Assembly (NCBI GenBank): GCA_950097015.1
Contig: CATNEN010000009.1
Span: 1,056,501 to 1,120,500 of the forward strand
DNA length: 64,000 nt
Reading direction: 5' to 3'
Origin: Macrostomum hystrix
Taxonomy: Eukaryota > Platyhelminthes > Macrostomidae
Shown: positions 31,839 to 41,672 of the stretch, in pieces
Numbering within the stretch: position 1 is the stretch's first letter
Layout: each line of letters begins with the position of its first letter
Translations under genes and position numbers: made by a program
The notes under the pieces: generated by a model
Told to the model about the DNA's origin: nothing
Seen by the model: only the letters and a program-made list of their open reading frames with translations
Databases searched by the model: none

Positions 31839-32279
31839 TTTGGCTGTTTTGGTATTTGTGAATCCACCAAAAAATGTAAAAAAGTAAGAAGCAGCCAGGG
31901 TGGCCGGAAGTAGAGTTAGAGAGGCCAGATGCTGTGAAGACTGCCATGCGCAGGCTCAGTAGATGGCGAGTGAAAAAAGGCCATCGAAAGACTTCCTGTC
32001 ACGCCAGCAGTTGTTCTTGTTATTAGCATTACGTGGGGTGCAAAAATAAAAGCATTTGAGGCTCAGATCTGAACAGCTGACCCGGCAGAGTCCAAAGGGT
32101 GATGGCCTGCGGCGTCTGTGCTGAACTGCCTGACATCAGCAGGCCTGATGTGCATCTGAAACATTTTTGGCGCTTGCCTCACGGCCTGCGGTTCTGTCTT
32201 GCGTCATCATCCGCTGATCTGCTGCTTTCGACTTCTAGAGAGTCGGATAAATAATTCCACTTTGGCTTCCAACAGGCCA

Positions 32280-32503
32280 CTTACTGTATATTTTTATACT
32301 TTATCCATGGACTGGGTGGGACGCCACACCCGCCCTCCAATACCCTGAAGTTACTGGTCCTACCCATTTAATAGCTGCGTGAACTGAACCAACAAAGAGC
32401 TAATTGTCTTGCTAAAGAACAAAAATGATTTTGCGCATTCGGGAATCGAACCTTCGATCTTCAAGTGGTGATGGCAACGCTCTAACCACTAGGCTACAAT
32501 CGC
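32280..32503 (-). mobile_element. tRNA-derived SINE (family 2), unit 2 copy
   Basis: Counterpart of 9240-9462, with the same A-box and B-box sequences on the minus strand. Confidence 0.75.
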
Positions 32504-32601
32504 TACCTTTTTGATACAAAAATGATTAAATTTCCAGATGTGTAAATATCATGCTTCCATTCCAACTGATGTTTACATGGAGCAAGCTTAGGTGTGAAAT
32601 A

Positions 32602-33061
32602 ACTTCGGGAATAATATCTACGCAGTGCAAGGTAACTAGTCTCCACTGGCAAAGTTTTCGAATGCGAGGCAAAATTCTAGGTCCAGATAAATGCAACGAA
32701 TACGATATGCGCGGTTATTTTCGAATAGCAAATTTATAACTTATGGGCATGGCCATCCACTTGTGAAAAATAAGCTGTGCAACAATGAGGCCATTCGGCC
32801 GCCTAATTTGGCCAAATGGCGGGCGCTCTCATTGAATGTGCGCACACAAATGAGGCGGCACACAGTGGCCCGCCGCTCAGCACGCACACAAGTTATCTGG
32901 GGGCGCGCTCTGCCGTGAGTACGCTAGTGGCGGTGAGCCATTAAGTCAGCCGGCCCAGCCAATTGGGTACGGGCAAACCCTGCCCCCTACTGGCTCATTG
33001 TGCGTAATAACTGATAAGCCCGCAGCGGAGGTGAAGACTGGGAGGCCTCTTATTTCCTGTA
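32602..33061. other. 460-bp segment in unit 2 absent from unit 1
   Basis: Unit 1 reads GTGTGAAATAGCAAAATCC at 9551. In unit 2 GTGTGAAATA is followed by about 460 bp before TAGCAAAATCC. A TA is shared at both ends but there are no evident terminal inverted repeats, so it may be an insertion or a deletion from unit 1. It sits between the SINE and the TATA-like site of receptor B2 and so changes the upstream region of B2 relative to B1. Confidence 0.75.
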
Positions 33062-33172
33062 GCAAAATCCAACCTGGTGTTGTCAAAACTTGCACACAGT
33101 GCAACAGCCGCTCCACACAGCCAAGATCTGAATCTCCTATTGGCGCAAACTCACAAAGCACCTAATCGAAAG

Positions 33173-33183
33173 GCTATATTTAA
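33173..33183 (+). promoter_or_regulatory. TATA-like element upstream of receptor B2
   Basis: CTATATTTAAG, same position relative to the start codon as at 9673-9683. No independent support. Confidence 0.4.
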
Positions 33184-33420
33184 GATCGCCCTCGGACTAG
33201 AAGAGCTTGGAGGAAAACGCTCTGGCCTTTCAAACTGTCACAGAGCCGTTGCCCAACTTCACTTCCAAATTCGGGCCTCGCCGTGAGTGCGCAACTGTGG
33301 GCTGATTAGATAAAGCCGTGAATTCACTTTCAAAAGTCTGCGGAAAATCGCAGAGCAGAAACTGCTATCTCCACAATTCTCGCTGACAGGTGCAGGAAAG
33401 AGGAAAACTGCGCAATTTCA

Positions 33421-36400
33421 ATGCGTTCGACAACTACTACTATGCTTGAGCTGCTGCTTCTGCAACTGCTCGCAAGCCTCGGCTCCAGCAGCCAGCCACT
33501 GGGCTCCAACAGTCGCCTGTGCAAGACCATCACCATCACGAACGGACTGTACCAGACCCACCGGAACATCAGCCGACTGCACGCAGAACTCAGCGCCACG
33601 GTGGCCGGATGCCAGTATTTGAACGGCGATCTCAATATCTTGAATGTCGGCGCTGATCCGACATCCGAGCAGCCTCTCGACGACGCTATCCGTGGACTTG
33701 AGACAGACTTTCTCGACTCCATCGTTGAGATCAGCGGGCGGTTGGTCATTAAACGTGTCAACTTGAAGCGACTCACCTTGCGCAACCTGCGGTCTATACG
33801 CGGCTACAATCACGAGAATGTGAGTCCATTCTACTCAATGGAAGTCTGGCAGACGAGATACCCCACCCAACTGGAGCTGCCCAAGCTGAGCGCCATCCTG
33901 CAAGGCAGTGTCAACATGATTGGCACAGTGCATGCGGACCTGTACTGCCATTTGACTCGCAGCGTACACTGGCTGAGTCTGTTTCAAAACCCAGCGCTGC
34001 AAAAATTCATCGATGATGCCTCCCTCATGGCTCTCGGCGACCAACTAATAAGAGTCGATAAGTTCGATGAGATCGAGAGGGCCTGCAGTTCAGTACTGAA
34101 TTGCAGTAGCAGCTGCCACACTGAAATGTCTGGTCGACAGCTCTGCTGGTCCGACGGGCAAGACGGCTGCCAGAGCTTCAACGGATGTCTCGAGCGACCG
34201 TGCCTAAATTGCTACCGACATCCCCAAACACGCACCGAGGAGTGTTGCAACACCGACTGTCTCGGCGGCTGCTCCGACCGGCCTGATGGCTGTTTCTCCT
34301 GTCGCGATGTCATTCTGCATGGGGTTTGCAAGGGCGCGTGTCCACTCAAGTCGGACCCGAACCCTGGCACAAATAGGGTCGACAGTTTCAACTCCAGCAT
34401 GAAGCGGGTGGGCCACATCTGTGTGAACAAGTGCGAGATGCCGTTTGTGACGAGCTCCAACGAAGAGCACTGCTTGAGCGAGTGTCCTCAGACTGAGTAT
34501 CCGTACCAAGGTGTCTGCAAAAAATGCACCCTGTCGTCTTGCAAGTCATGCACGATCACAAAGCTAATCCTGAATGACGATGAGGCACAGAAGCTCAAGG
34601 ACAGAAACTGCACGACCTGGCGAACGGACGCCTCCTTGGAAGTCAGCGGCGACAAGCTGAGCAGCAAGGCCAGTCTGATGACACTGGAATCACTACAAAT
34701 ATTTTATGGTCGCTTGTTTATCAAGAGAAGCGAAGGCCTGGTACAAAATCTAGGAATTCTCAAGAATTTAAAGTTCGTGTCGGACAACTTTGGAATTACG
34801 TTTTTAAAGACAACCTACATTGGTCTCGCCAAGCTCAGATACGCAAAGTCTCTCTTGTTTATGAGGGTGAGCGGTCTGTGCAAGGCTTGGTACCCCAGCA
34901 ACAGAATTCATGAAATCATGGAGGTCACCAAGGAGTTTCCGATATCCATCAGAGACATCAGCTTCGACAACTCGAGCGAAGTGTGCCGAAATGCTGCCTG
35001 CGACCCTCAGTGCAGAGACGAGTGCTGGGGACCCGGACCGGACATGTGCGTGGCCTGCAGGAACTTCGAGGTGGACGGTCGCTGTCATGCCACGTGCAAG
35101 CATGCAGGCCGATATCAGCTAGGCTCCTCGTGTCTGCCGTGCCACAGTGAGTGCGACGGCGGCTGCAGCGGTCCGAGCGCTTCCGAGTGCGAGCGATGCC
35201 GAAAACTGAAGGAGGACGACAAGTGCGTGGCCTCCTGCAGTCGAGAAATGCGCGCGAGCTCAAAGGGCGTCTGCTACTCGGTGGCGACAGCGAGGCTCTT
35301 TGCTGTCGGCATCGGTGTCGGCCTGCTGATTCTGCTGCTGCTGCTGCTGCTGCCGCTCGCCTACCTGCACTACCGCAAGCGAATGCGAAAGTACGAGATG
35401 GTCGACCTGGACGAGTACCTGAAGGATCCGAGCAATCCGAGCGACATGGCGAAGCTGCTGATTGTGAACGACGACGATGTGGTGAAGCAGAAGGAGATCG
35501 GCAGCGGCGCGTTCGGCACCGTGTACAAGGGCATTCTGAGGTCCAGCACAAACAAGGGAGTGCGCGAGCTGCCTGTGGCCATCAAGGTGTTGCGTGGTCA
35601 CAGTCCGAAGCTGGGACAGGAGCTGCTGAATGAGGCGAGTGTCCTGGCCAGAGTGCAGCATCCGTGCTGCATCCGGCTGGTGGCTCTGTTCCTGACCCAG
35701 GAGCCGCAGCTGATCACGGCGCTGATGCCTCGAGGCTGTCTGCTGGAGTTCCTGCGAACTCACCACAACCAAATCGGAGCGGAGCGAATGCTGCGTTGGG
35801 GCCTGCAGGTGGCAGAGGGCATGGAGTACCTGGAGTCTCTCGGCATTGTCCACCGCGACCTGGCTGCTCGAAACGTGCTGCTTCAGTCTCCGGATCAGGT
35901 CCGCATCACGGACTTCGGTCTGGCTCGCCTGCTGAACCTGTCGGAGGGCGAGTTCGTCCAGACTGCGGGCCTCCTGCCAGTGAAGTGGCTCGGCGTGGAG
36001 TGCTTCGAGTCCGGACTGTTTAGCCACAAGTCGGATGTGTGGAGCTACGGAGTGCTTCTGTGGGAGATCTGCACCTTCGGCGAGTCGCCCTACAACCCGT
36101 ACGGAATTCGGTCGGTCGAGGACATCACAGGGCTGCTGAAGAAGGGCATCCGACTGAACCAGCCCGACATCTGCAGCATCGACTTCTACAACATCCTGCT
36201 GAGCTGCTGGCTGCCTCAGCCGGAGTCTCGACCGAGCTTCCGCGACTTGGTGGACACAATGACCGAGTGCCTGAATATTCCGTCCAAGTACATTGCCCAG
36301 GGCTACAGCATCGCTGATCCGGAGATGGGCACCGATGATGCCTTCGGCGATGTCAACGAGATGTCCCTGTCGTCGCTGGCGCAAAAGAGCGGTGGCGACC

Positions 36401-36684
36401 GCAGGTTCGTTTGCAGTCACGACAAGCACGGCTTGGAGCTGAATGCGTATATCTCAGACCCGACCAGCCGCTACGCACCGCAGCTGCGCCACCCTCCGGT
36501 GGGTCCAGTGAGTTCCAGCGACACCAGCGAGAGCTCCAAGCTGCTGTGCGGCCAGTTCAGTGTTCAGTCCGAGCCGGACGACTATCTGACCCCGACATCG
36601 CCGAGCGGCGTAAATGGAAGCAGCGATGCAGCTGAAGGTTCAAACGGCGTCTTGGATGACTACCTGACGCCGAAGAAGGCTTGA
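33421..36684 (+). CDS. EGFR-like receptor tyrosine kinase, full-ectodomain type (B2)
   Basis: 1087 residues, intronless; same architecture as B1 (signal peptide, L1, Cys-rich 1, L2, short Cys-rich 2, membrane helix, kinase, DDYLTP tail). Kinase motifs GSGAFG, VAIK, HRDLAARN and DFG are intact; the activation loop again has Phe for the EGFR tyrosine. By my reading about 11 residues differ from B1. Several B2 states (CQSF, RKLK, LAQKSGGD) equal those of the type A genes, and VALF equals that of its neighbour A2. This points to transfer of type A sequence into B2. L domain 1 and the C-terminal tail remain of type B. Confidence 0.95.
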   Translation: MRSTTTTMLELLLLQLLASLGSSSQPLGSNSRLCKTITITNGLYQTHRNISRLHAELSATVAGCQYLNGDLNILNVGADPTSEQPLDDAIRGLETDFLDSIVEISGRLVIKRVNLKRLTLRNLRSIRGYNHENVSPFYSMEVWQTRYPTQLELPKLSAILQGSVNMIGTVHADLYCHLTRSVHWLSLFQNPALQKFIDDASLMALGDQLIRVDKFDEIERACSSVLNCSSSCHTEMSGRQLCWSDGQDGCQSFNGCLERPCLNCYRHPQTRTEECCNTDCLGGCSDRPDGCFSCRDVILHGVCKGACPLKSDPNPGTNRVDSFNSSMKRVGHICVNKCEMPFVTSSNEEHCLSECPQTEYPYQGVCKKCTLSSCKSCTITKLILNDDEAQKLKDRNCTTWRTDASLEVSGDKLSSKASLMTLESLQIFYGRLFIKRSEGLVQNLGILKNLKFVSDNFGITFLKTTYIGLAKLRYAKSLLFMRVSGLCKAWYPSNRIHEIMEVTKEFPISIRDISFDNSSEVCRNAACDPQCRDECWGPGPDMCVACRNFEVDGRCHATCKHAGRYQLGSSCLPCHSECDGGCSGPSASECERCRKLKEDDKCVASCSREMRASSKGVCYSVATARLFAVGIGVGLLILLLLLLLPLAYLHYRKRMRKYEMVDLDEYLKDPSNPSDMAKLLIVNDDDVVKQKEIGSGAFGTVYKGILRSSTNKGVRELPVAIKVLRGHSPKLGQELLNEASVLARVQHPCCIRLVALFLTQEPQLITALMPRGCLLEFLRTHHNQIGAERMLRWGLQVAEGMEYLESLGIVHRDLAARNVLLQSPDQVRITDFGLARLLNLSEGEFVQTAGLLPVKWLGVECFESGLFSHKSDVWSYGVLLWEICTFGESPYNPYGIRSVEDITGLLKKGIRLNQPDICSIDFYNILLSCWLPQPESRPSFRDLVDTMTECLNIPSKYIAQGYSIADPEMGTDDAFGDVNEMSLSSLAQKSGGDRRFVCSHDKHGLELNAYISDPTSRYAPQLRHPPVGPVSSSDTSESSKLLCGQFSVQSEPDDYLTPTSPSGVNGSSDAAEGSNGVLDDYLTPKKA

Positions 36685-37683
36685 GCCTCTGGACTCTCGG
36701 TTTCGTGAGTTTGAAGTTGCAGTGGCGTAAATGACTGATTTATTTGTAACACATTTTTTTTGCTGCATAGCTACCTAGGTTTCATTGGCTACTGGCCAGA
36801 CAGATTCGGATATACTTTTGTTTTACTTACTCGATACGCTCGAAAATGGGAAGAATTCATCGCTAATACCCGATGTTGAATTGAATTTTAACGTACAGTT
36901 TTTCTATAACACTGTGAGTATGGCAATAGCCCATGCAAGGGTCATCGCCGGAACTTCGTGATTCAGGCATGTTTGCTGTCAGCTGTCAGCTGAGTGGTAA
37001 CTTCCCAACCTTTTCAGAAGAAATATCTCCCCTTGCCGTAGAGATTTCGCTTATGTATAATATACTACGCAATACCGAATCGAGTTTGTTAATCCTAATC
37101 CCTTTTTTCCTCGATCCAGGCGCTGTATAATGTACCAGAACTCATTTTTTAATCTAAGGACTTTGTACGCTACATTCGCTTACATTAAAGCAGTACTTTA
37201 ATCACTTTCTCTTGAGTTGCCATTTGAGCAGTAATGTTTGTATAAATGCACTTTTATTTGTCGCTCATGTCTGCACTGTTGTACGTCGCAAATTCAATAT
37301 TGCTACAAGCATAGTCTCCAATCTGATCTGCACTTTCGTTGCCATGGAATTACCCAGTAATTTATGATTTTCTAATTCAATGGCCTTCTGCAGCGAATAT
37401 GTTTAGACTCCAGTGAGCTGCCTCAGCCAAATGCGCAGCCAGAAGACCCTGTGAAAAGTTTTCGAAATCGCAAATAAACTAAATGTTTAGCAGACAAATG
37501 AAATCGCTTAACTTTTGCTGGTTCGCCTGTCATTTTTAGGGCTATATTTTAGCTGTTGGTGCCTGGCCAAGTGTGTAAGTAAGATGAAGACAAATAGCAG
37601 TTCACAGCTGTTTACAGCCCAGTCCACTGAGTAGTCACTGCACCTACGAGCTACTCTAGTGAATAGGGAATAAGGTGCCTTGC
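36685..37683. other. 3' flank of receptor B2
   Basis: Counterpart of 13184-14189, with small indels; candidate AAATAAAC signal at about 37473. No other gene recognised. Confidence 0.5.
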
Positions 37684-37937
37684 TCGAGATTCGGGTGGCT
37701 TTCACAAGACCGCAATTTCACAACGCCGAAAATTCTTGCACTGTCCATTCATACGACCGAAACTTCACAAGACCGAAATTTCACAACGCCGAAAAAGAAA
37801 AATGCAGAAGGACAGTGCAAGACTTTTCGGCGTTGTGAAATTTCGGTCTTGTGAAGTTTCTGTCTTGTGAAGTTTCTGTCTTATGAAGTTTCTGTCTTAT
37901 AAAAAATGTGTTTCGGCGTTGTGAAAGCCATCCCGAG
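37684..37937. mobile_element. Foldback (palindromic) element, unit 2
   Basis: Same structure as 14190-14443, with the CACAACGCCGAAA / TTTCGGCGTTGTG hairpin arms preserved. Confidence 0.75.
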
Positions 37938-38493
37938 ATTGTAACTGCTCTAGGCACTGGTCTCCGGCCTAGTTTTAATTAATTTAATTTATAATTAATT
38001 GCATATCCAGTTTAAATTTTTGCATAACGAAGCAGTTATAACAGTAGTTGCAATCTCGTCTCCGTGTCAGAAAATATTTACGAGCATAATTTTCATGAAA
38101 TTCAATAAGCATTCAACTCCATGGCAATGGTGCAGTCGCACTGCCGCAGCTGTTGAGGTCGGGTGCAAGCTGGTCCTGCATCTGGGACTTAATTTGCCAG
38201 CTGTTTGCCCGTGCTTACACATTCAGCCGCAAAACTTTAATAAAACAAAAACTCCTCTCAGGTAAACCGATTTCCACAAAATTCAGGAAATTAGTAAAAT
38301 TTGCAGCACTACAACTTCTAGTGTTTAATAACTGGAAAATTGTATCATTTGTTTTTATTAGCTTTCGTTATAACTTATATCGATTATTCATTACTCAACT
38401 ATTGCCATATTTCTAAGATGCAAAATCTGAAAGATGCAAAAGTTTTGGCAGGGCACTTTTCAGGTTCTGCACCCAGAACTCGACGGCGTAACG

Positions 38494-38693
38494 CTGCAAC
38501 TCATTAGCTAACACTTATCTAATTATATGGCCTCTGCAACTCATTAGCTAACACTTATCTAATTATATGGCCTCTGCAACTCATTAGCTAACACTTATCT
38601 AATTATATGGCCTCTGCAACTCATTAGCTAACACTTATCTAATTATATGGCCTCTGCAACTCATTAGCTAACACTTATCTAATTATATGGCCT
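38494..38693. repeat. 40-bp tandem array, five units (unit 2)
   Basis: Counterpart of 14999-15198, five copies of the same 40-bp unit. Confidence 0.95.
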
Positions 38694-38756
38694 CAAAGAA
38701 GCATTTTATTATTTGTGTCTCACACTCGGCCGAAAAATAAACAATGCGTGCCGTAC

Positions 38757-39958
38757 AGATCGGTAAAGTCCTGTCTATAAGCTCGTCAATGTCGAATTCA
38801 GGCTGTGCAGATCCTGCAGTTCACGCGGACTCAAACATACTCCACTGCCCAGCAACAGTGGGATTGTGAAAGCAACATGATAAATGGCCAGGGCCGTGTC
38901 TGGTGCTCGGAGACTAAGCCGGAACTGCTCATAAAAGGAGTGCATGCACTGATTGCAGTTTGCTCATAGATCAGGATTTCATGGAAACTCATCCAGCTCA
39001 TATTCCAGCTCATATTCCAGCTCATATTCCAGCTCACATCAGAGCGACCATACAGGCCTCATTTATTGACCATACAGAACCCATTTATGTGCAATGGCCT
39101 GCGATTTTGGTTCAGTCTAACTGAGACACTTTTTATCAATACTCATTTGTGTCAGACGTGCAGCCGACAGCACAGGCGCAGCTGTTCAGTCCATGGACAC
39201 GCCACACAGACCCTCGGTTTCCCCAGAAAATGCTGGTACCCACTGCAGCAAGGCAGAGTTAAGTGTCTTGCAAAAAGACACGACCTGTTCTAGTGGAGTT
39301 GGGAATCGAACCCCCGACCTTCAAGCCGTGAGTGCAACTCTCTAACCACTAGGCTAAAACAATTTTATAATAAGTACGCACGCTAACTAAAGAAACAAAG
39401 AACTAATGACACGCGTGGCGCAACCCATGTTTTATGTTTATAACAGTTAAAATCGCTTTTATAAATATATTTTCAGGCCCAAAATTGCGACGAAGTGGCC
39501 GTAAAAGGAAACCCTTATATTTTTTACACAACTTACAGACGCAGTTGACCAAACAAATTCCCTGCTAGCTTTCAGTATACTTGCACCAATGGAGAACTCC
39601 ACAAGAAGTTTTCGTCTATCGAAATTGCATATATTGCGAAATTTGTGAAATCAGAAATCATACCCAAAGAAGTTAAGCATTTGCAAGCATTACTCCATAT
39701 GAAACATTGTCATGCAGCATTGTGTTCTCTTCAATCTAAATTTTTTAGTCCCGTGTCTGCCATTTATTGCTTACTCTATCATCTACTTAGGACAGTTAAT
39801 AATATTCGCTCTCACTAATTACTGTCGTCGTAAGTAGAATAGCAGTGAATAAGAACATTTTAGTCAGACTAAACAACCAAAAAAGTTATTTAAAAAACTG
39901 ACAAGCCGGAAAGGAAATAGCTCGGTGCATATTAAATGATGGCTTAACTAACATAAAC
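38757..39958. other. 1.2-kb segment at the right end of unit 2, absent from unit 1
   Basis: Unit 1 goes directly from GTGCCGTAC to ACTCATGAATGC at about 15257. At the end of unit 2 about 1.2 kb intervenes. It contains a family 2 SINE (39100-39360), a short CCAGCTCATATT repeat at about 38990-39035 and AT-rich sequence without a recognisable gene. Confidence 0.75.
39100..39360 (-). mobile_element. tRNA-derived SINE (family 2), diverged copy
   Basis: The minus strand has TAGCCTAGTGGTTAGAGAG (A box) and GGTTCGATTCCC (B box). Then comes TTGCAAGACACTTAACTC, a close match to the conserved central domain of several metazoan tRNA-SINEs, and GTGTGGCGT..CCATGGA shared with the copy at 9240-9462. Boundaries are approximate. 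Confidence 0.75.
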
Positions 39959-41330
39959 ACTCATGAATGCTGACTTCAGGGCCAGGAGACTCATGAATGC
40001 TGACTTCAGGGCCAGGAGACTCATGAATGCTGACTTCAGGGCTAGGACACTCATGAATGCTGACTTCAGGGCCAGGAGACTCATGAATGCTGACTTCAGG
40101 GCCAGGAGACTCATGAATGCTGACTTCAGGGCCAGGAGACTCATGAATGCTGACTTCAGGGCCAGGACACTCATGAATGCTGACTTCAGGGCCAGGACAC
40201 TCATGAATGCTGACTTCAGGGCTAGGACACTCATGAATGCTGACTTCAGGGCCAGGACACTCATGAATGCTGACTTCAGGGCTAGGACACTCATGAATGC
40301 TGACTTCAGGGCTAGGACACTCATGAATGCTGACTTCAGGGCTAGGACACTCATGAATGCTGACTTCAGGGCCAGGACACTCATGAATGCTGACTTCAGG
40401 GCTAGGACACTCATGAATGCTGACTTCAGGGCCAGGACACTCATGAATGCTGACTTCAGGGCTAGGACACTCATGAATGCTGACTTCAGGGCTAGGACAC
40501 TCATGAATGCTGACTTCAGGGCCAGGACACTCATGAATGCTGACTTCAGGGCCAGGACACTCATGAATGCTGACTTCAGGGCTAGGACACTCATGAATGC
40601 TGACTTCAGGGCCAGGACACTCATGAATGCTGACTTCAGGGCTAGGACACTCATGAATGCTGACTTCAGGGCTAGGACACTCATGAATGCTGACTTCAGG
40701 GCTAGGACACTCATGAATGCTGACTTCAGGGCTAGGACACTCATGAATGCTGACTTCAGGGCCAGGACACTCATGAATGCTGACTTCAGGGCTAGGACAC
40801 TCATGAATGCTGACTTCAGGGCTAGGACACTCATGAATGCTGACTTCAGGGCCAGGACACTCATGAATGCTGACTTCAGGGCTAGGACATTCATGAATGC
40901 TGACTTCAGGGCCAGGACATTCATGAATGCTGACTTCAGGGCCAGGACACTCATGAATGCTGTCTTCAGGGCCAGGACACTCATGAATGCTGACTTCAGG
41001 GCCAAGACACTCATGAATGCTGACTTCAGGGCCAGGACACTCATGAATGCTGACTTCAGGGCCAGGACATTCATGAATGCTGACTTCAGGGCCAGGACAC
41101 TCATGAATGCTGACTTCAGGGCCAGGACACTCATGAATGCTGACTTCAGGGCCAGGACATTCATGAATGCTGACTTCAGGGCCAGGACACTCATGAATGC
41201 TGACTTCAGGGCCAGGACACTCATGAATGCTGACTTCAGGGCTAGGACACTCATGAATGCTGACTTCAGGGCCAAGACACTCATGAATGCTGACTTCAGG
41301 GCCAGGACACTCATGAATGCTGACTTACTT
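39959..41330. repeat. 30-bp minisatellite, about 46 units
   Basis: Same family as 15258-16968 (CTCATGAATGCTGACTTCAG core) but shorter, with GGAGAC variants at the left end and GGACAT variants at the right. The long bidirectional open frames are artefacts. Confidence 0.95.
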
Positions 41331-41672
41331 TAGGTTTAGGAAAGTGAAGAGTAGGACTAACACATTTACCAAGGAATAATTGGTTAATACAATACTGTAA
41401 ATAGTACTAGCAGTAGTAGAATAGTCTGTTGCTTGTTTAATTGGTGGCCCCAGAAAGTGGCCAACAAAACCATGCTTTTTGATCAACATAGAACAAGAAT
41501 TTGAATATCATTTCACTGCAGAGAACTTTAAATTAAAATATGAAAGAAGACAACAGCATCAATGACAGACTGACTCAACAGGAGTGCAAATAACAGGATC
41601 TAGCAAGTCCGAGTTCTTGAAGTTTGAGCTCTCAGAGCCTCACGAGCCGCTGCGTTTCCGTGGCCGCCCGAC

